A DNA stretch of 64,000 nucleotides from Closterium sp. Naga37s-1. Taxonomy: Eukaryota; Streptophyta; Zygnematophyceae; Desmidiales; Closteriaceae. The notes beneath the pieces were generated by a model, which was given only the letters and a program-made list of their open reading frames with translations, made no database searches and was not told the DNA's origin. Positions 33,201 to 47,094 of the stretch are shown here, piece by piece (position 1 is the first letter of the stretch; every line of letters starts with the position of its first letter). Location: contig CANJKZ010001018.1 of assembly GCA_947471745.1 (NCBI GenBank), positions 1,110,001 to 1,174,000 on the forward strand, written 5' to 3'. The position numbers and the translations under genes were made by a program.

Positions 33201-33642
33201 CAATCTCCCACTTACTAATTTGCAAACATGCCTGATCTTTTTTTGTTGTAAACCCCTTCTACTATGCCCTGACGCCGGCTCCTGCTCTTTTTCCGTTCTT
33301 CCCACACATTTGTGAGCAGGTCGACAAGCGCGGGCACTGTTAGAGGTGTTGCCCATCAGTGCGAGTGTGACCACACCCTCGACATCCAGGGTTGGCGAGG
33401 GTGTCAACATGGATCCGGCCGCGACAGTGGGGAGCCATAGGAGGTGGGGACGGCGTGCTCCACGATCACGATCATGGCAAGAAGAGGGTGGCGGGAGCCG
33501 TGGTGATGGTGAGGTACAGGCGAGAGGGAAGGGGGTTAGCGTGGTCGATAGACTTGCCGTGCACTTTTATCATTGCATGATGGTGCCTCACCTTGTGACA
33601 CCCGTCTGCAGCCACACCCGCTCGACACAGAAGCAGCAGTAG
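30287..33642 (+). CDS. Kolobok-like DDE transposase gene, five exons
   Basis: Exons 30287-30503, 30670-30924, 31082-31376, 31597-32994 and 33320-33642, all GT-AG with matching phases; about 828 aa. The large exon carries RGPPLMGKLVGAFALAGLGY and CRTLGVPKPW, then CIDARFSQVREAKWRTVSFM, GFWVDKIVTDEDNCYKSAAR and GVMHQMDWWHKCGTEMRSF. This order (Asp, Asp, then H-Q-x-D-x-W-H) is what I recall for Kolobok-type transposases. The N-terminal exons (MTQPTASELCRLFDQRHH; KMVKLHLEATERAFWKCMGG) and the Arg-rich end are not recognised. In the large exon the frame changes by one base near 32,015 at a run of G, either a real frameshift or a sequencing error. No terminal inverted repeats were found, so it may be a domesticated gene or a decayed transposon. 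The start could lie further upstream. Confidence 0.6.
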
Positions 33643-33894
33643 CACGCTATTGTGGATGCAGCCGCAGAATGGGGTGTGGGGGCGGGAAGGGGGGAAACAG
33701 GGGGAAGGGTTTGGGGGAAACTAGGATCGAGGGTATGGGGGATACAAGCGGGAGGCAGAGATGGGGTGGGGTGGAGATGGGTGGGGCGGAATGGGGTGAT
33801 TTTGAGGGGTGGGGCGGAATGGGGTGACCTTGAGATGGGGTGGGGCGGAATGGGGTGCTCTTGAGATGGGGTGCAGCGGAATATGGTGGGGAAG

Positions 33895-34150
33895 AGTGGG
33901 CCAGGGCGGAGTGGGGTGGGGCGGAGATGGGGGAAAGCGGAGTGGGGTGGGGCGGAGATGGGGGAAAGCGGAGTGGGGTGGGGCGGAGACGGTGGAAAGC
34001 GGAGTGGGGTGGGGCGGAGATGGTGGAAAGCGGAGTGGGGTGGGGCGGAGACGGTGGAAAGCGGAGTGGGGTGGGGCGGAGATGGTGGAAAGCGGAGTGG
34101 GGTGGGGCGGAGACGGTGGAAAGCGGAGTGGGGTGGGGCGGAGATGGTGC
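33895..34150. repeat. 31-bp G-rich minisatellite
   Basis: About eight units of 31 bp containing GGTGGAAAGCGGAGTGGGGT; less regular related sequence runs back to about 33,770. No stop occurs in some frames on either strand, giving false proline- or glycine-rich frames. Confidence 0.92.
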
Positions 34151-34344
34151 CTCCCATTGTGTCGCGGCGCCCTCGACAACGAGCCTGTGGCAGTTCGAAC
34201 GCCCACACTCATATGATCCGCGTCAACCCCGTCCCTGGGGGCACGGGGATGGGATGGGGTTGACGGGGGAGAGGCGGGGATAGCGACGCGGGAGGTGGAC
34301 AGAGGGCGGGAACTTCATGTTTACAGAAGAGCAACACGGATGGG

Positions 34345-36050
34345 GATGTGAGTGAAGGGGATATTTGAGGGATGGTGAGACTTGGGAGGAGGAGATGGGG
34401 TGAGGAGGAGATGGGGTGAGGAGGAGATGGGGTGAGGAAGAGATGGGGTGAGGAGGAGATGGGGTGAGGAGGAGGTGGGTTGAGGAGGAAATGGGGTGAG
34501 GAGGAAATGGGGTGAGGTGGAAATGGGGTGAGGAGGAAATGGGGTGAGGAGGAAATGGGGTGAGGAGGAAATGGGGTGAGGAGGAGATGGGGTGAGGAGG
34601 AGATGGGGTGAGGAGGAGATGGGGTGAGGAGGAGACGGGGTGAGGAGGAGACGGGGTGAGGAGGAGACGAGGTGAGGAGGAGACGGGGTGAGGAGGAAAC
34701 GGGGTGAGGAGGAGATGGGGTGAGGAGGAAATGGGGTGAGGAGGAAATGGGGTGAGGAGGAGATGGGGTGAGGAGGAGATGGGGTGAGGAGGAGATGGGG
34801 TGAGGAGGAGACGGGGTGAGGAGGATATGGGGTGAGGAGGAAATGGGGTGAGGAGGAAATGGGGTGAGGAGAAAATGGGGTGAGGAGGAAATGGGGTGAG
34901 GAGGAGATGGGGTGAGGAGGAAATGGGGTGAGGAGGAGATGAGGTGAGGAGGAGATGGGGTGAGGAGGAGATGGGGTGAGGAGGAGATGGGGTGAGGAGG
35001 AGATGGGGTGAGGAGGAGATGGGGTGAGGAGGAGATGGGGTGAGGAGGAAACGGGGTGAGGAGGAGACGGGGTGAGGAGGAGATGGGGTGAGGAGGAAAC
35101 GGGGTGAGGAGGAGACGGGGTGAGGAGGAGATGGGGTGAGGAGAATGGGGTGAGGAGGAGATGGGGTGAGGAGGAGATGGGGTGAGGAGGACATGGGGTG
35201 AGGAGGAGATGGGGTGAGGAGGAGACGGGGTGAGGAGGATATGGGGTGAGGAGGAGACGGGGTGAGGAGGAGACGGGGTGAGGAGGAGATGGGGTGAGGA
35301 GGAGATGGGGTGAGGAGGAGATGGGGTGAGGAGGAGATGGGGTGAGGAGGAGATGGGGTGAGGAGGAGATGGGGTGAGGAGGAAACGGGGTGAGGAGGAG
35401 ACGGGGTGAGGAGGAGATGGGGTGAGGAGGAAACGGGGTGAGGAGGAGACGGGGTGAGGAGGAGATGGGGTGAGGAGAATGGGGTGAGGAGGAGATGGGG
35501 TGAGGAGGAGATGGGGTGAGGAGGACATGGGGTGAGGAGGAGATGGGGTGAGGAGGAGACGGGGTGAGGAGGATATGGGGTGAGGAGGAGACGGGGTGAG
35601 GAGGAGACGGGGTGAGGAGGAGATGGGGTGAGGAGGAAATGGGGTGAGGAGGAAATGGGGTGAGGAGGAGATGGGGTGAGGAGGAAATGGGGTGAGGAGG
35701 AGATGAGGTGAGGTGGAGATGGGGTGAGGAGGAGATGGGGTGAGGAGGAGATGGGGTAAGGAGGAGATGGGGTGAGGAGGAGATGGGGTGAGGAGGAGAT
35801 GGGGTGAGGAGGAGATGGGGTGAGGAGGAGATGGGGTGAGGAGGAGATGGGGTGAGGAGGAGATGGGGTGAGGAGGAGATGGGGTGAGGAGGAGACGGTG
35901 TGAGGAGGAGACGGGGTGGGGAGGAGATGGGGTGAGGAGGAGATGGGGTGAGGAGGAGATGGGGTGAGGAGGAGATGGGGTGAGGAGGAGATGGGGTGAG
36001 GAGGAGATGGGGTGAGGCGGAGATGGGGTGAGGAGGAGATGTGGTGAGGA
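34345..36050. repeat. 16-bp minisatellite, about 106 copies
   Basis: Units GGGGTGAGGAGGAGAT with point variants (AAAT, ACGG, ATAT, ACAT). One block of variants, including a shortened unit 'gagaat', occurs twice about 334 bases apart (35,141 and 35,475), so the array has higher-order structure. The minus strand stays open for hundreds of codons as a Ser/Pro/Leu repeat, which I take as artefact. Confidence 0.95.
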
Positions 36051-36319
36051 GGTCGGATGGGTTCAAGCACGGATGGGGAAAGGACGGATGGGGAGAGGAT
36101 GGATGGGGAAAGGTGAGGAGAGATGGGGTGGGAAGAGGAGGGGATAGAGAGGGGGCGGGGGAACGCCGGGTGAGGCGGAATGGGGTGAGGCGGATTGGTG
36201 AGCTGGGCGACGGAAAGAGAGTTTGCGTGGGCGACGGGAGTGAGGGAGTGAGAGTGGACGACAGGGGGATTGCACGTCACGGTTGGTGGGGATGGGGAGA
36301 TGAGGGACGAAGTGGGTAT

Positions 36320-36793
36320 GCATGGGAAGGTGAGGGACGGGGAGGTGAGGGACGGGGAGATGAGAGACTGGGAGGTGAGGGATGGGGAGGGAAGGGATGG
36401 GGAGGCGGGGATGGGGTGAGGCGGAATTGCGTGAGGCGGAATGGGGTGAGGCGGAATGGGGTGAGGCGGAATGGGGTGAGGCGGAATGGGGAGATGAGGG
36501 ATGGGGAGATGTAGGATGGGGAGATGCGGGATGGGGAGATGAGGGATGGGGAGGAGAGGGATGGGGAGGGAAGAGACGGGGAGGCGGGGATGGGGTGAGG
36601 TTGAATGGGGTGAGGCGGAATGAGGTGAGGCGGAATGGGGAGACGAGGGATGGGGAGATGAAGGATGGGGAGGTGTGGGATGGGGAGGCGGGGATGGGGA
36701 GTTGAGGGATGGGGAGGGAAGGGATGGGGAGGGGGAATGGGGAGTTGAGGGATGGGTAGGGAAGGGATGGGGAGGTGAGGGATGGGGAGATGC
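36320..36793. repeat. 15-bp minisatellite, left flank of nested Copia elements
   Basis: Units GGGATGGGGAGATGA and variants, the reverse complement of the family at 23.4 and 28.5 kb. Interrupted at 36,794 by the outer Copia element; resumes at 56,132. Confidence 0.9.
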
Positions 36794-37600
36794 TGCGGAG
36801 AATTCTATTCTAAGGGAGAGCTGAATTGCGTGTGACGCACGGTCAGAGTTCTGGCAGTGATTCTGGACAGAGTGTTTGAATGACTTAATAGAATTCGAGC
36901 ATAGTTTCACTAAGGAAAATTGATAGAACAAGATTATGGTACAAGCAAGGAGATCCCAAATAGCAAGCACAATGAACCTTGGAGAAACGTTCCTCGACAA
37001 ACGCTCGACCTTTCCGAGTCAGCAACGCCAGGTGAAACGACAAGCACATGTGTCTTTCTCCTGAGTTGGCAGCTTCTCAGGTTTCCAACGTTCAGAGTTG
37101 TTTACGTTTTTACTATTAGTAAAAACGTGTTTCAGGTTCAGTTTCCTTACTGATTCGAAATCTCCTGGGGAGTACAATTTCCGAAATGCTCTGATTGGTC
37201 GAAATTTGCTGTTTCGCGATTGGTCGAAATTCGCGCACATTGCGATTTTTGGAGACAAGTAATTTTGTTCGACCAGAATTTCTCTGTTCGACGATGCCTC
37301 GTACGAGCTTAATTCAGTCGACCAGCGTTTCGTCGAAACGCCATTTTCTCCAATTTTGTCGACCCGCAAGGCCCGATTTCGACGCCGATTTGCTCCCCTC
37401 GACAAGTGCCTTGTCGACGGGCAGTTGCGTAGAGCAGAAACAACACTTCAATTTCGACAACTTAATCTTCTCGAAAATCGACCCGTCGAACAGAGATAAA
37501 AGTCCCTGAAGTCGCCGATGACCACGAAACGAACACCGTTGTGCTCCGAAAAGCATGGCCGACTTCGCCCAAGTGAGGGCGGGGCCTTTTCTCCTCGACA
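36794..37600 (-). repeat. 3' LTR of outer Copia element
   Basis: 807 bases, TG...CA on the minus strand. It is rich in GTCGA motifs; a polypurine tract (GGGCAGGGGAG on the minus strand) lies beside it at 37601. Confidence 0.88.
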
Positions 37601-40600
37601 CTCCCCTGCCCAGCTCGAGCTTGGGCCCCCACACACAAGGTCCACCCAGAACCTACTTAATAGAATACAAGGGGATATTTCTCTGGCGTGCATACTCCCG
37701 CACGCCGATCACCGCACCAGCCATGTTAGAGGACATGGCACCTACTGCTGCACTTCATCATTGTCGTCGCCAATTTCGACAAGGCGAACCTGGCCGACCG
37801 CGACAGAGCACCGGTTGAAGGCCGGAAAATGCAGCGCCTTAGTGAGGAAGTCTGCCGGCTGTTCGGATGTCGGGATGTATTCCAACGCAATCTTCTTGCG
37901 CTTCACCATCTGCTGCAGCCAGGCGTAGCGTCGCTCCATGTGCTTGAGGTTGCCCTTCAGCCCCAAGCCCTCAGCGACTGCGATGGCGGACTGATTGTCC
38001 ACGTTCAGAGTAGTCGGCATCCCAGCATCGAGGAGCTGGAACTCGGCGAGGAGGAATCGAAGTCGACGAGCCTCCTTGCCAGCTTCAGTGGCCGCGATGT
38101 ATTCTGACTACGTCGAGGACAAAGTTACGCACTTGATGCGTTGGCTCGTCCAGGAGACAGTTGCGCCGCCGAAGGTGAAAACGTAGCCATTTGTGCTGCT
38201 GCGCGTCTGCTTGTTGCCAGCGTCGTCCGCGTCCGCGTAGCCGACCAGTTTCAGAGTTTCGGGGCCGCCGCCAAACTCCAGAGGGAAATCGCGCGTGTCA
38301 GCGAGGTAGGTGAGGCAGCGATCGACCTCACGCCAGTGCTGGTCACTCCTCACTGTCAGACCGGAGCCCAGCTTGCTGCATGCGAAAGCGATGTCGGGCC
38401 GAGTTGTCGTGGCAGCGAACTGCAGCGAACCGACCTTCTGACGGTACTCCTCTTCTTCGCGAGACTGGAAGTCCTCATCGTCGAAAGTCAGCTCCGCGTA
38501 GGCGTCCACGGAAACAGGCGTCTTCGGACGCCGACCAGTCTGCTCCTCGTCGATGAAGCGCCTACGCAGCTTGTCGACGTAGGACTGCTGGTGCAACCAC
38601 AGCTTTCGCGCCGGACGATCGCGCACGATTTCGAGCCCCAAATACTTCTCGACCGGGCTGATCTCGCGTAGCTCAAAGGCAGCCTCCAGAAGCTCCTTCA
38701 GCTCCTTCAGCATCGCAGTGCTGCTGCTAGCGGCGAGCAGGTCGTCGACGTAGACGAGCACCCAGCACGCCACTCTGTCGTCGCCGACTCTGAAATAAAG
38801 AGCCTCGTCCACCTGGCTCTTGCTCCAGCCTGCGCCAGTCAGCACAGCGTCGAGCGCCGAGTACCACAGCAGAGGACTCTGCTTCAGCCCGTACAAACTC
38901 TTCAGCAGCTTGCATACGCGGCCGGTACCATCGTTGTAGTAAGCCGGCTGATCCATGTAGAGCACGCGATCGAGCTTGCTCTGCAGAAACGCATTCTTCA
39001 TGTCCAGCTGCATAAGGTGCAGATCGAGAACGGCGACGATGCTGAGAAAAATTTGCAGCGTGACGTAGCTCCCGACCGGTGCGTACGTCTCGTCGTAATC
39101 AGCTCCGTAGATCTGCGTGAAGCCTTTCACCACCAGGCGCGCTTTTTCGCGGGCGACCGTGTCGTTGACATGGTACTTCTTCGTCAGAACCCAGCGGTTC
39201 TTCATGACATTGACGCCGCGCGGGTGCTCCACCAGCTCCCATGTGCCGTTGGAGATGAGGCTTCGAATTTCCTCGTCCATCGCCGCTTTCACCGCCTTGC
39301 CTTTCCAGCTCGCTAACGCCTCCTTCACTGTCATGTTAGCGATGTCCCAGCGGTGCTCTGGGTCGGCGTGAATATCGGGGTCGAGCTCGGGCACATCAAC
39401 ATCAAACTGCGCATCGTCGAGCAGAGTGCTGTAGGAGATCAGCGGGAGGCACGCATGGTAGCTCAGCCTCTCGGGGGGCTTGCCAAAGTTGGAGCGGGTG
39501 GAACATCGAACTGCAGGCTTGTCGGCAGAGACTTCCATCACGTCGCTGTCGCTGGACTACTCTCCGGTCGACAGCTCCCCATCAGCGCCGCCGATGACTT
39601 CAACAACATCGTCCGATGTGCCATCGTCGAACTGCTGCCTCGTCGTCCGCTCCTCTGAAGCGTGCTCCTTGTTCGACGGCTCCTCTGAATCGCGCTTCTC
39701 GTTCGACGGCTCCCCTGTCGACGGCTTCTCTGAAACGCGCTTCTCGTTCGACGGCTCCCCTGTCGGCGGAGACTCCTCTCCAACGCCGACTTGTTTGCCG
39801 ATCAGATTACGTCGACCGCCAGCGATGCCGATGGGCGGAGCCGAAGGCAACGCACCAATGCTCCCCTCATCGCTGGCGGCCGACGTCGATGCCGACTTAG
39901 GCAGATCGGTAGCGAGCGATGGGGGGGAGGCGGGAAGAGGAGGAGGAGGTTTCGACGAGGGCGGAATGGAGGGAGAAGGATCTTTAGAAGGACCATCGTC
40001 CTCGGATTCGAGCAACGAAATCACCGCTGGCGACGGACCCGACGGCGGAGAAATCTGCGTCCGCTCTGACGCGGGCCCGTGCTCCACCTTCCACTCCTCC
40101 AGAGACATCGCCTCATAGAAGATTGCCTCCACGGTTGTGACAATGCGGTTGGCGGTGAGGTCTAGCACCTCCCATCCCTTGCTCTCTGCCGAAACACCGG
40201 GGTGAATTCCCCAGCGTGCCTTCGGTGCCAACTTTCCGCCGCGCTGCTGCTCCGGGATCATGAACTGCACCATACAGCCCCACACGCGCGCGAGCGTAAG
40301 ATCCGGCTTCTTCTCGAACAGCAGCTCGTACGGCGTCGTCCGCGGAGGAAGCGAAGCCCGTTCGAGGCAGTTGCGCACCCAGACGGCGTGGCGAAGGGCG
40401 AGGTGCCACCAGTGATGCTTCACCCCCATGTGAAGCAGCATCGTCCGCACAGCTTCGACGACCGTGCGCATCTCCCGCTCCGCCATGCCATTCTGCTGCG
40501 GAGTGTAGGGGCAGGTGAGGTTGTGGAGGATACCCTTGTCCTTGACCAGGTCGGTGAACGCCCTACCGAGGAACTCCCCTCCGCGGTCAGAGCGCAGCCG

Positions 40601-42991
40601 TTTCACCGACTTCGACGTCTGACGCTCCACTTCCTTCAGCCACTTCTCGAACACTCCGAGCACGTCGCTCTTTTTCGCGATCGGAGGGACCCACACAAAG
40701 CGAGTCTTGCGATCCTTGAGGAGGAGAAAATAGAGGCTCCCATCCATGGCGGCCACGCGAAAGGGGCCGCAGAGGTCAATGTGCACGACTTCGAGCAATG
40801 TTTTAGCGTCCGATCCCTTCTCCGGAAAAGTATGACGCGCCAGCTTGCCGCCGACACAGGATGTACACGGCACATCGGCTCCAGTTGACTTCTCGATGTC
40901 CAGGCCGATGGCAACTTCATGTTTCGCCGAACTCATAATCGTGTCAATGCCGACATGCGCGAGCCTCGCGTGCCACTTAACCGGCTTGGACTTCGTCGCC
41001 GATACGATCGTTCGCAGAGCAACTGCTTCTGTCGCAGATGTAGTCGATTTCGAGGAGCAGGGGCGGAGGTCGGTGCAGAGGACTCGGCCACTGTAGCGTG
41101 CTCGACCGAGCACATCTCCTGCAGCGGAAATGAGCAGCATCTCGTCACCCTCGTTCTGCAGCTTCACGCCGTTTTCCTTCAGCTGACCAGCAGACAGCAG
41201 GTTCGCGTGCACGCCCGGAACATACAACACGTCGAGGATGAGAATCGGCTTCCCGGTCTCCCCTATTAGAGCAACTGTGCCACGGCATTTGACGTTCTGA
41301 AGCGCCCCATTGAACCCGCGCACGTGACGGATTTCTCCTCCTGGCTTCATTTCGACGAAGGCCTCTCGCGTTCCCATCATGTGATGGGAGCAGCCACTAT
41401 CGAGGAGAACCACAGTCGGATTCGCCTGCACAGCTGCTGCGACCGCCTGGAAGTCAGCTCCAGCCTCTGGCGCTAGCGAAATAGTTGGTTCAACCACGCC
41501 AACCATCGAACAAGAGGCTTCCGTTCCGCTCGAGGTACCAGCCTCTGATGTCGACGGCGATTTCGACGACGCAGGCTTCTCCTTCCGCGGCTTGTCTCGA
41601 CGCCGACGATCATCGTTAGACTTCCCGTCCTCTGATTGACGAGCATGTTCGGACTTTCCGCGGCGTCCTCTCTGATCGTCGTCGGACTCGTCGCGGTCAG
41701 GGCAGTCATACGAGAGATGGTCAGGGTCTCAGCAAATGTAGCAGCGGCGTCCTCCTCGACGCGAACCACTGCTTCCGCGATCATTGCCCTTCGCAGACTT
41801 CCCGCGATCAGCGCTCTCCGTAGACTTGGTGTTGGATGACTTTCCGCCACCGCCTCCACCTCCGCCCGACTTCCCACGCTGCCCCGTCTGACGTCCCTGC
41901 TTCGTCGGAGTGACGTAGTTGGCCTGCGGAAGGAGCTCTGAAGACCGCTCAGACTCCTGCATGAACTCATCCTGGATGATGTGACTCGAAAGCGAATCCT
42001 CGTTCAGAGTCTCGCGCGCGCCGGGCATGATCAGCATCCGTCGCATCATATTGTAGCTCGAGGGGAGGCCATTGATGACATGCGTGACATACGACGCCAC
42101 CGAGTACTCGAAGCCAGCCATCTGCATGTCGGCCAAAATTCGTCGCGCTCGATTGCAGTTCTCGGTCGCCGATTCCTGCTCGCCCATGCGAATGGTGGCC
42201 AATTTCTTCTCCAGTTGGCTGATGTAGAGGTCGTCGGTCGCTTTGTAGGTGCGCATGATGTACTGCCACGCTTGGTAGCCGGCGTCCACACGAAGTCGGC
42301 ACGGCTTTAATGCGACTTGCACCAGTGGCGAACAGCACCGCGAAAGGACCATGAAGGTCAGAAGGTGAGCAGCGCGAAATTCCGCCAACAATTCAGAGTC
42401 TTCTTCGTCCGGCATCTCCACCTTGCCGTCAACGAACTTCTTCAATCCGGCGATCTCTAGCTGGGGTTCGATTGACTCAATCCATGTGATCAAGTCATCT
42501 CGTCCTTCGAGCGGCTTCGGCACAGCGATCTTGTCCGGTGAAAATTTGAAGTAGCCGTACGCCGGAGCGATGCCTCCGTCTCGACCAGCCGACGCATGAG
42601 TCGCCGAAGTCGGCCTGGCTCCACTCCGCTGAGGAGATTGACGTTGACCATCGATATTGCCGTTCGAGCTGCCTGCAACCGCCGTCGACCGCAGCACTTG
42701 CGCCTGCATTCCGCCAACGCCGACGTCAGCGACCCGAATCACTCCACAAACCCTCGTGCTTCCTTCGCCGACAACATTGCCGCCATCACCTTCGTTGTGC
42801 ATGGGTCGGGTAGAGGCGGACGCGCCGTCCGCTTCAGCACGGGGAGGGGGATGCTCACGCGCCCACTGCGCACGAGTTGCAAGGAGCAAAATCTCCAAGT
42901 CCGCCTCGCCGTACCCACCAGCCTCGTGGCGTGCCCGAACAGCATCCAACCGCGCCTGCAGAGTATCATCTACTCCTGCATCGACTCCTTG

Positions 42992-43122
42992 TGTTAGAGT
43001 AGTATGAAGGTATGATGGGATTAGGGCAAGGAGGGGGATACAAAGAAGTATCGAGCAAAATTCTGTACCCCCTAAGGCTAAACCCACTACAGCCTAGATA
43101 ACATTAAACATATAATTTGACA
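42992..43122 (-). repeat. 3' LTR of inner short-LTR Copia element
   Basis: 131 bases; pairs with 48254-48384. Confidence 0.92.
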
Positions 43123-46100
43123 CACCCCCATAGGCGAAGTGGGGGATAGCCAACACAAGATACCGTCACAAGACCAGTCAAGAGAAGAAACAAAGCAAAA
43201 CAAGCTCAGGGTGGATCACAACGTCACCACGCATTCTGAGCACAAGCACAAGGCCACAAGGCCAGTTCACAAGCAGAGTTATATATCAAGGTGAACAAGC
43301 AAGGCAGTGATCTCAACCTAGCAAGGGTAAGCATGCAGGTGCAGGTATATATAGATCACAGTACAAGCAAAGTCAAGAAGTGAGCAAGTGAGGCCAAGTA
43401 GGCACAAGACCTAGCATAGTACAAAAGCGCTGATGATCACAAGGCTGAAGTGCCTTGGTGAAGATATCAGCGGTGTTGGCCCGAGAGGCCACGTAAGCAA
43501 GGCGCAGCTGACCACGCTGCTGCAGCTCACGAGCAAGGAAGTAGCGAAGAGCAATGTGCTTCGTTCTGTGCTCCAGTCTGTGCTCCCGACACAAGGCCAG
43601 CATGGCCTTAAGGTCTACGTACAGAACTGGAGGAGAACGAGGCGGCTCTCCCAGGTCAGTCAGCAGGTAGGTGAGCCAGCGTAACTCCTGTGCAGCCATG
43701 GCCCCTGCGTAGATCTCAGCCTCACAGCTGGAGCTGAGAACAGAAGACGAGCGGGTAGACCGCCAAGAAACAGAGCTGGAACCAAGGCTGAAGGTGTAAC
43801 CCTGTGACGACCGCTGCGTAGCCAAGTCGTCAACCCAAGACGCGTCTGCGTGACCAGTGAGTACCACTGAACTCCGCCCTCCAAGCACGAGCCCCATGCC
43901 CGACGTACTGCACAAGTAGCGCAACACCCTCTTAGCTGCATCCATGTGCTCTGGTCGGTGTCTCCCAGGAGCAACATAGCGTGCCAGGATGCTAAGAGGG
44001 TATGCCAGGTCAGGTCGAGTGCAGGTCATCAGGTACATGAGGCAGCCGACAAGCTCTGGGTACGGGCCACTCGGCTCTACGGACTCATCCGAAGGCAGAG
44101 CTGAGAGCGAGTGGCGAGTAGACAGAGGAGTGGCCTGAGGCGAGGAGTACGTGAACTTGAAGCGCTGAAGGACCTGCTGCACCATGTGTGACTGAGTCAA
44201 GGTAATGGTGCGCCGTGCTCTGTCCCGGGTGATCTGTAAGCCAAGATAGCTGCGCAGCTCACCCAGGTCTGTGCACGTGTGTCTCTTCTGTAGCTCCGAC
44301 TTCACGTGAGCGAGTCCAGCAGTGTCAGCAGTAGCAAAGACCAAGTCGTCGACGTACACGAGGATGTAGAACGGCGGCAGCGAGGTGTCGGTGCGTAGAA
44401 ACAGCGACGGGTCAGCAGTAGAAGGAGCAAACCCAAGAGCCGCAAGCGTAGTCCTCAGTGTGTCGTGCCACTCGCGGGGAGCCTGGCGGAGACCGTAGAC
44501 TGGCCGCCGGAGGCTCCACTGGGTACCAGGAGGAAACGACCCAGTGAAGCCAGGAGGTCGGCGCAGCCAGATCTCCTCATGCAGGCTGCCCTGTAGGAAA
44601 GCAGTGCTGAAGTCAAGAGAGTGAAGCTCGTAGTCACGCTGAGAGGCTATGTGCAGCAGCACCCGAAGAGTGGTCATCTTCGGGGTGGGAGAGAAGGTCT
44701 GAAAGTAGTCAACTCCCTGCCGCTGACTGAAGCCTCGAGCCACGTAACGCGCCTTGAAGACAGGCGGAGAACCCGGCGGCCGCTTCACCTTGTAAATCCA
44801 CATGCCACTGACGATGTTCGCCCCAGGTGGGGGAACCTCGTCAACGTAGGTGCTTGTAGACTTCCAGGAAGCGATCTCTGCGTCCATGGCTGTCTGCCAC
44901 TGAGAGGAGTAGGGACCCTCTATCGCCTCTGCGTAAGAGCGCGGAGTCGGGATGTCTGGTGCATCCGGGTCTCCCTCAGGGGCAAGCAGCATGGACACGA
45001 GATGAGGTAAAGCAGCAGCAAAGCACTGGAACTCCTCCTGCCTGTCCTCAAGGACGTCCGTGCCAAGAGCACACTCACCCCCGACGGACGGTGGACAGAC
45101 AGACTCAGACTCAGCAACAAGACTCGCAGCGTAGTCTAGACGACAGTGAGCAGCGAAGTTTACAAGCTCAGCAACTAAGGCAGACGCAGCAGTGGACTCA
45201 AAGAAAGGGTCAGTGACAACAGTAGCCAGGAGACGCGTGCCAGTAGGACTGGCAGCACGAAGGGAGGACTCTGGAGGAGACGGCAAAGGGACACGCCGTG
45301 GAGCAGTGGAAAGACGCAGTGCCATCTGGTGCGTGCCCGGGACCGCAAGAGGACGCTGACGTGGAACACGACGACCAGTGCGAGCAGCACGAACAGGCGA
45401 CGCAGGACGAGACTCAGGCTCACGACGCTCAGCAAGACCTCCAGTAGGACCAGTGTAGGGAGGAGGAGCAGGCAGTGGGGAGGCGAGCTGTAACTGTGAC
45501 TCGGACTGGACAGGCGGTGGACACTCTAAGGAAGGAGCAGGACCAGTAGAAGGCGGGAGACCAAGAACCTGCTGAAGGAGCAGAACGAAGTACGGCCGCG
45601 GCCGCGCAGCGCCTCCAGAACCAGCAGGGACAGCACCAGCACCCCCAGCGTCAGCACCAACGCCAGTAGCACCACCAGCTCCAGCAGCACCCCCAGTAGC
45701 TCCAGCAGCGCCAACTCCAGCACCCCCAGAAGCACCAGCTCCAGCAGCACCTCCAGCGCCAACACCTCCAGCAGCTCCAGCTCCAGCAGGACCACCGGAA
45801 GACGCAGCAGCACCAGCTCCAGTAGCACCTCCAGCAGCACCTACGCCAGCAGCACCTCCAGCTCCAGCACCAGCAGCACCACCAGGCCCAGCAGCTCCAG
45901 TACCAACAGTACGAGCACCTCCGGGACCCGTGGCTCCAGAACCTCTAGCAGCCGCAGAACCTCCAGCACCGGTAGCACCACCAGCTCCAGCAGCACGGCT
46001 CCAGCGGTGAGCAAACCACTCACGCAGCTCCTGGGGAGAGGGTAGCTCCCGACGGGACGAAGCACCCGAAGGACCTCCAGGCGCAGCACCACCAGGCTCC

Positions 46101-47094
46101 ACTCGAGTAGGCCCAGCACCCCCAGGCTCTGCACCCCCAGACTCAGCAACCCCAGGCTCAGCACCCCCAGACCCAGCACCCCCAGACCCAGCACCTAGAG
46201 CAGCAGCCTCACCAGTACCTAGAGCAGCAGACTGGATACCGGGGTCAGGCGGCACACACAGGTGGCAGGCACCCTCAGCACTAGTAGGCAATGCATACAT
46301 GGCAGTGAGGATAGCATCATAGTCAAGAGCATAGATATCTACCCTCTGCCTAAGCAGCTCCACCCAATCGGGGAGCTCAGCCGTGTCGCCAAACTCTGTA
46401 CGCCAAGCGTCGCTCAGACGGGCGAAGCAGCGGGACTCTGTGTGACCAAACGTCCCGCAAGGCTGACTAGTCCGAGCACCAGTGCGAATGACGTACGGGC
46501 AGCGAGCAGTACCCCGTGACCCTCCACGCTGAGCGTACCACTCACGAAGCTGCTGGGGCGAAAGGACCGCGCGCAGACGACGCTGTAGCTGCACCTGGCC
46601 ACTACAAGAAGCTCCCGAACGACTCACTCCAGGACGACTCCCACTACGGCCACCCCGACAACCCCAACTAGCGTACCACTCACGAAGCTGCTGGGGCGTG
46701 AGGGACTCACGCGGACGTCGCTGGAGCTGCATCTGGCCACCGCCAGGAGCAACAGTAGCAGTAGTAGCCGCAGTAGCAGCAGTAGCAGCAGTCGCAGCAG
46801 TAGCAGTAGTAGCCGCAGTAGCAGCAGTAGCAGTAGTAGCAGCGCGGCCACCCCTACAACCCCAACTAGCGTACCACTCACGAAGCTGTTGGGGCATGAG
46901 GGACTCACGCGGACGGCGCTGGAGCTGCATCTGGCCACACCAGGAGCAGCAGTAGCAGTAGAAAGAGCAGTAGCAGCAGGAGCAGCAGTAACAGCAGTAC
47001 GGGCAGGGCAGTGCTCACCAGTGGCTAGAAGGGCAGGCGTACGACGGAAGCAACGGCGAGCCGCTACCACTGCAGGGCGAGGGCTCCGCGGCAG

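Noticed and set aside
34209-37000. Minus-strand frame of 925 codons (Ser/Pro/Leu repeat) and its shorter versions
   Set aside because: Translation of the 16-bp array, which lacks stops on the minus strand and runs into the LTR of the outer Copia element.
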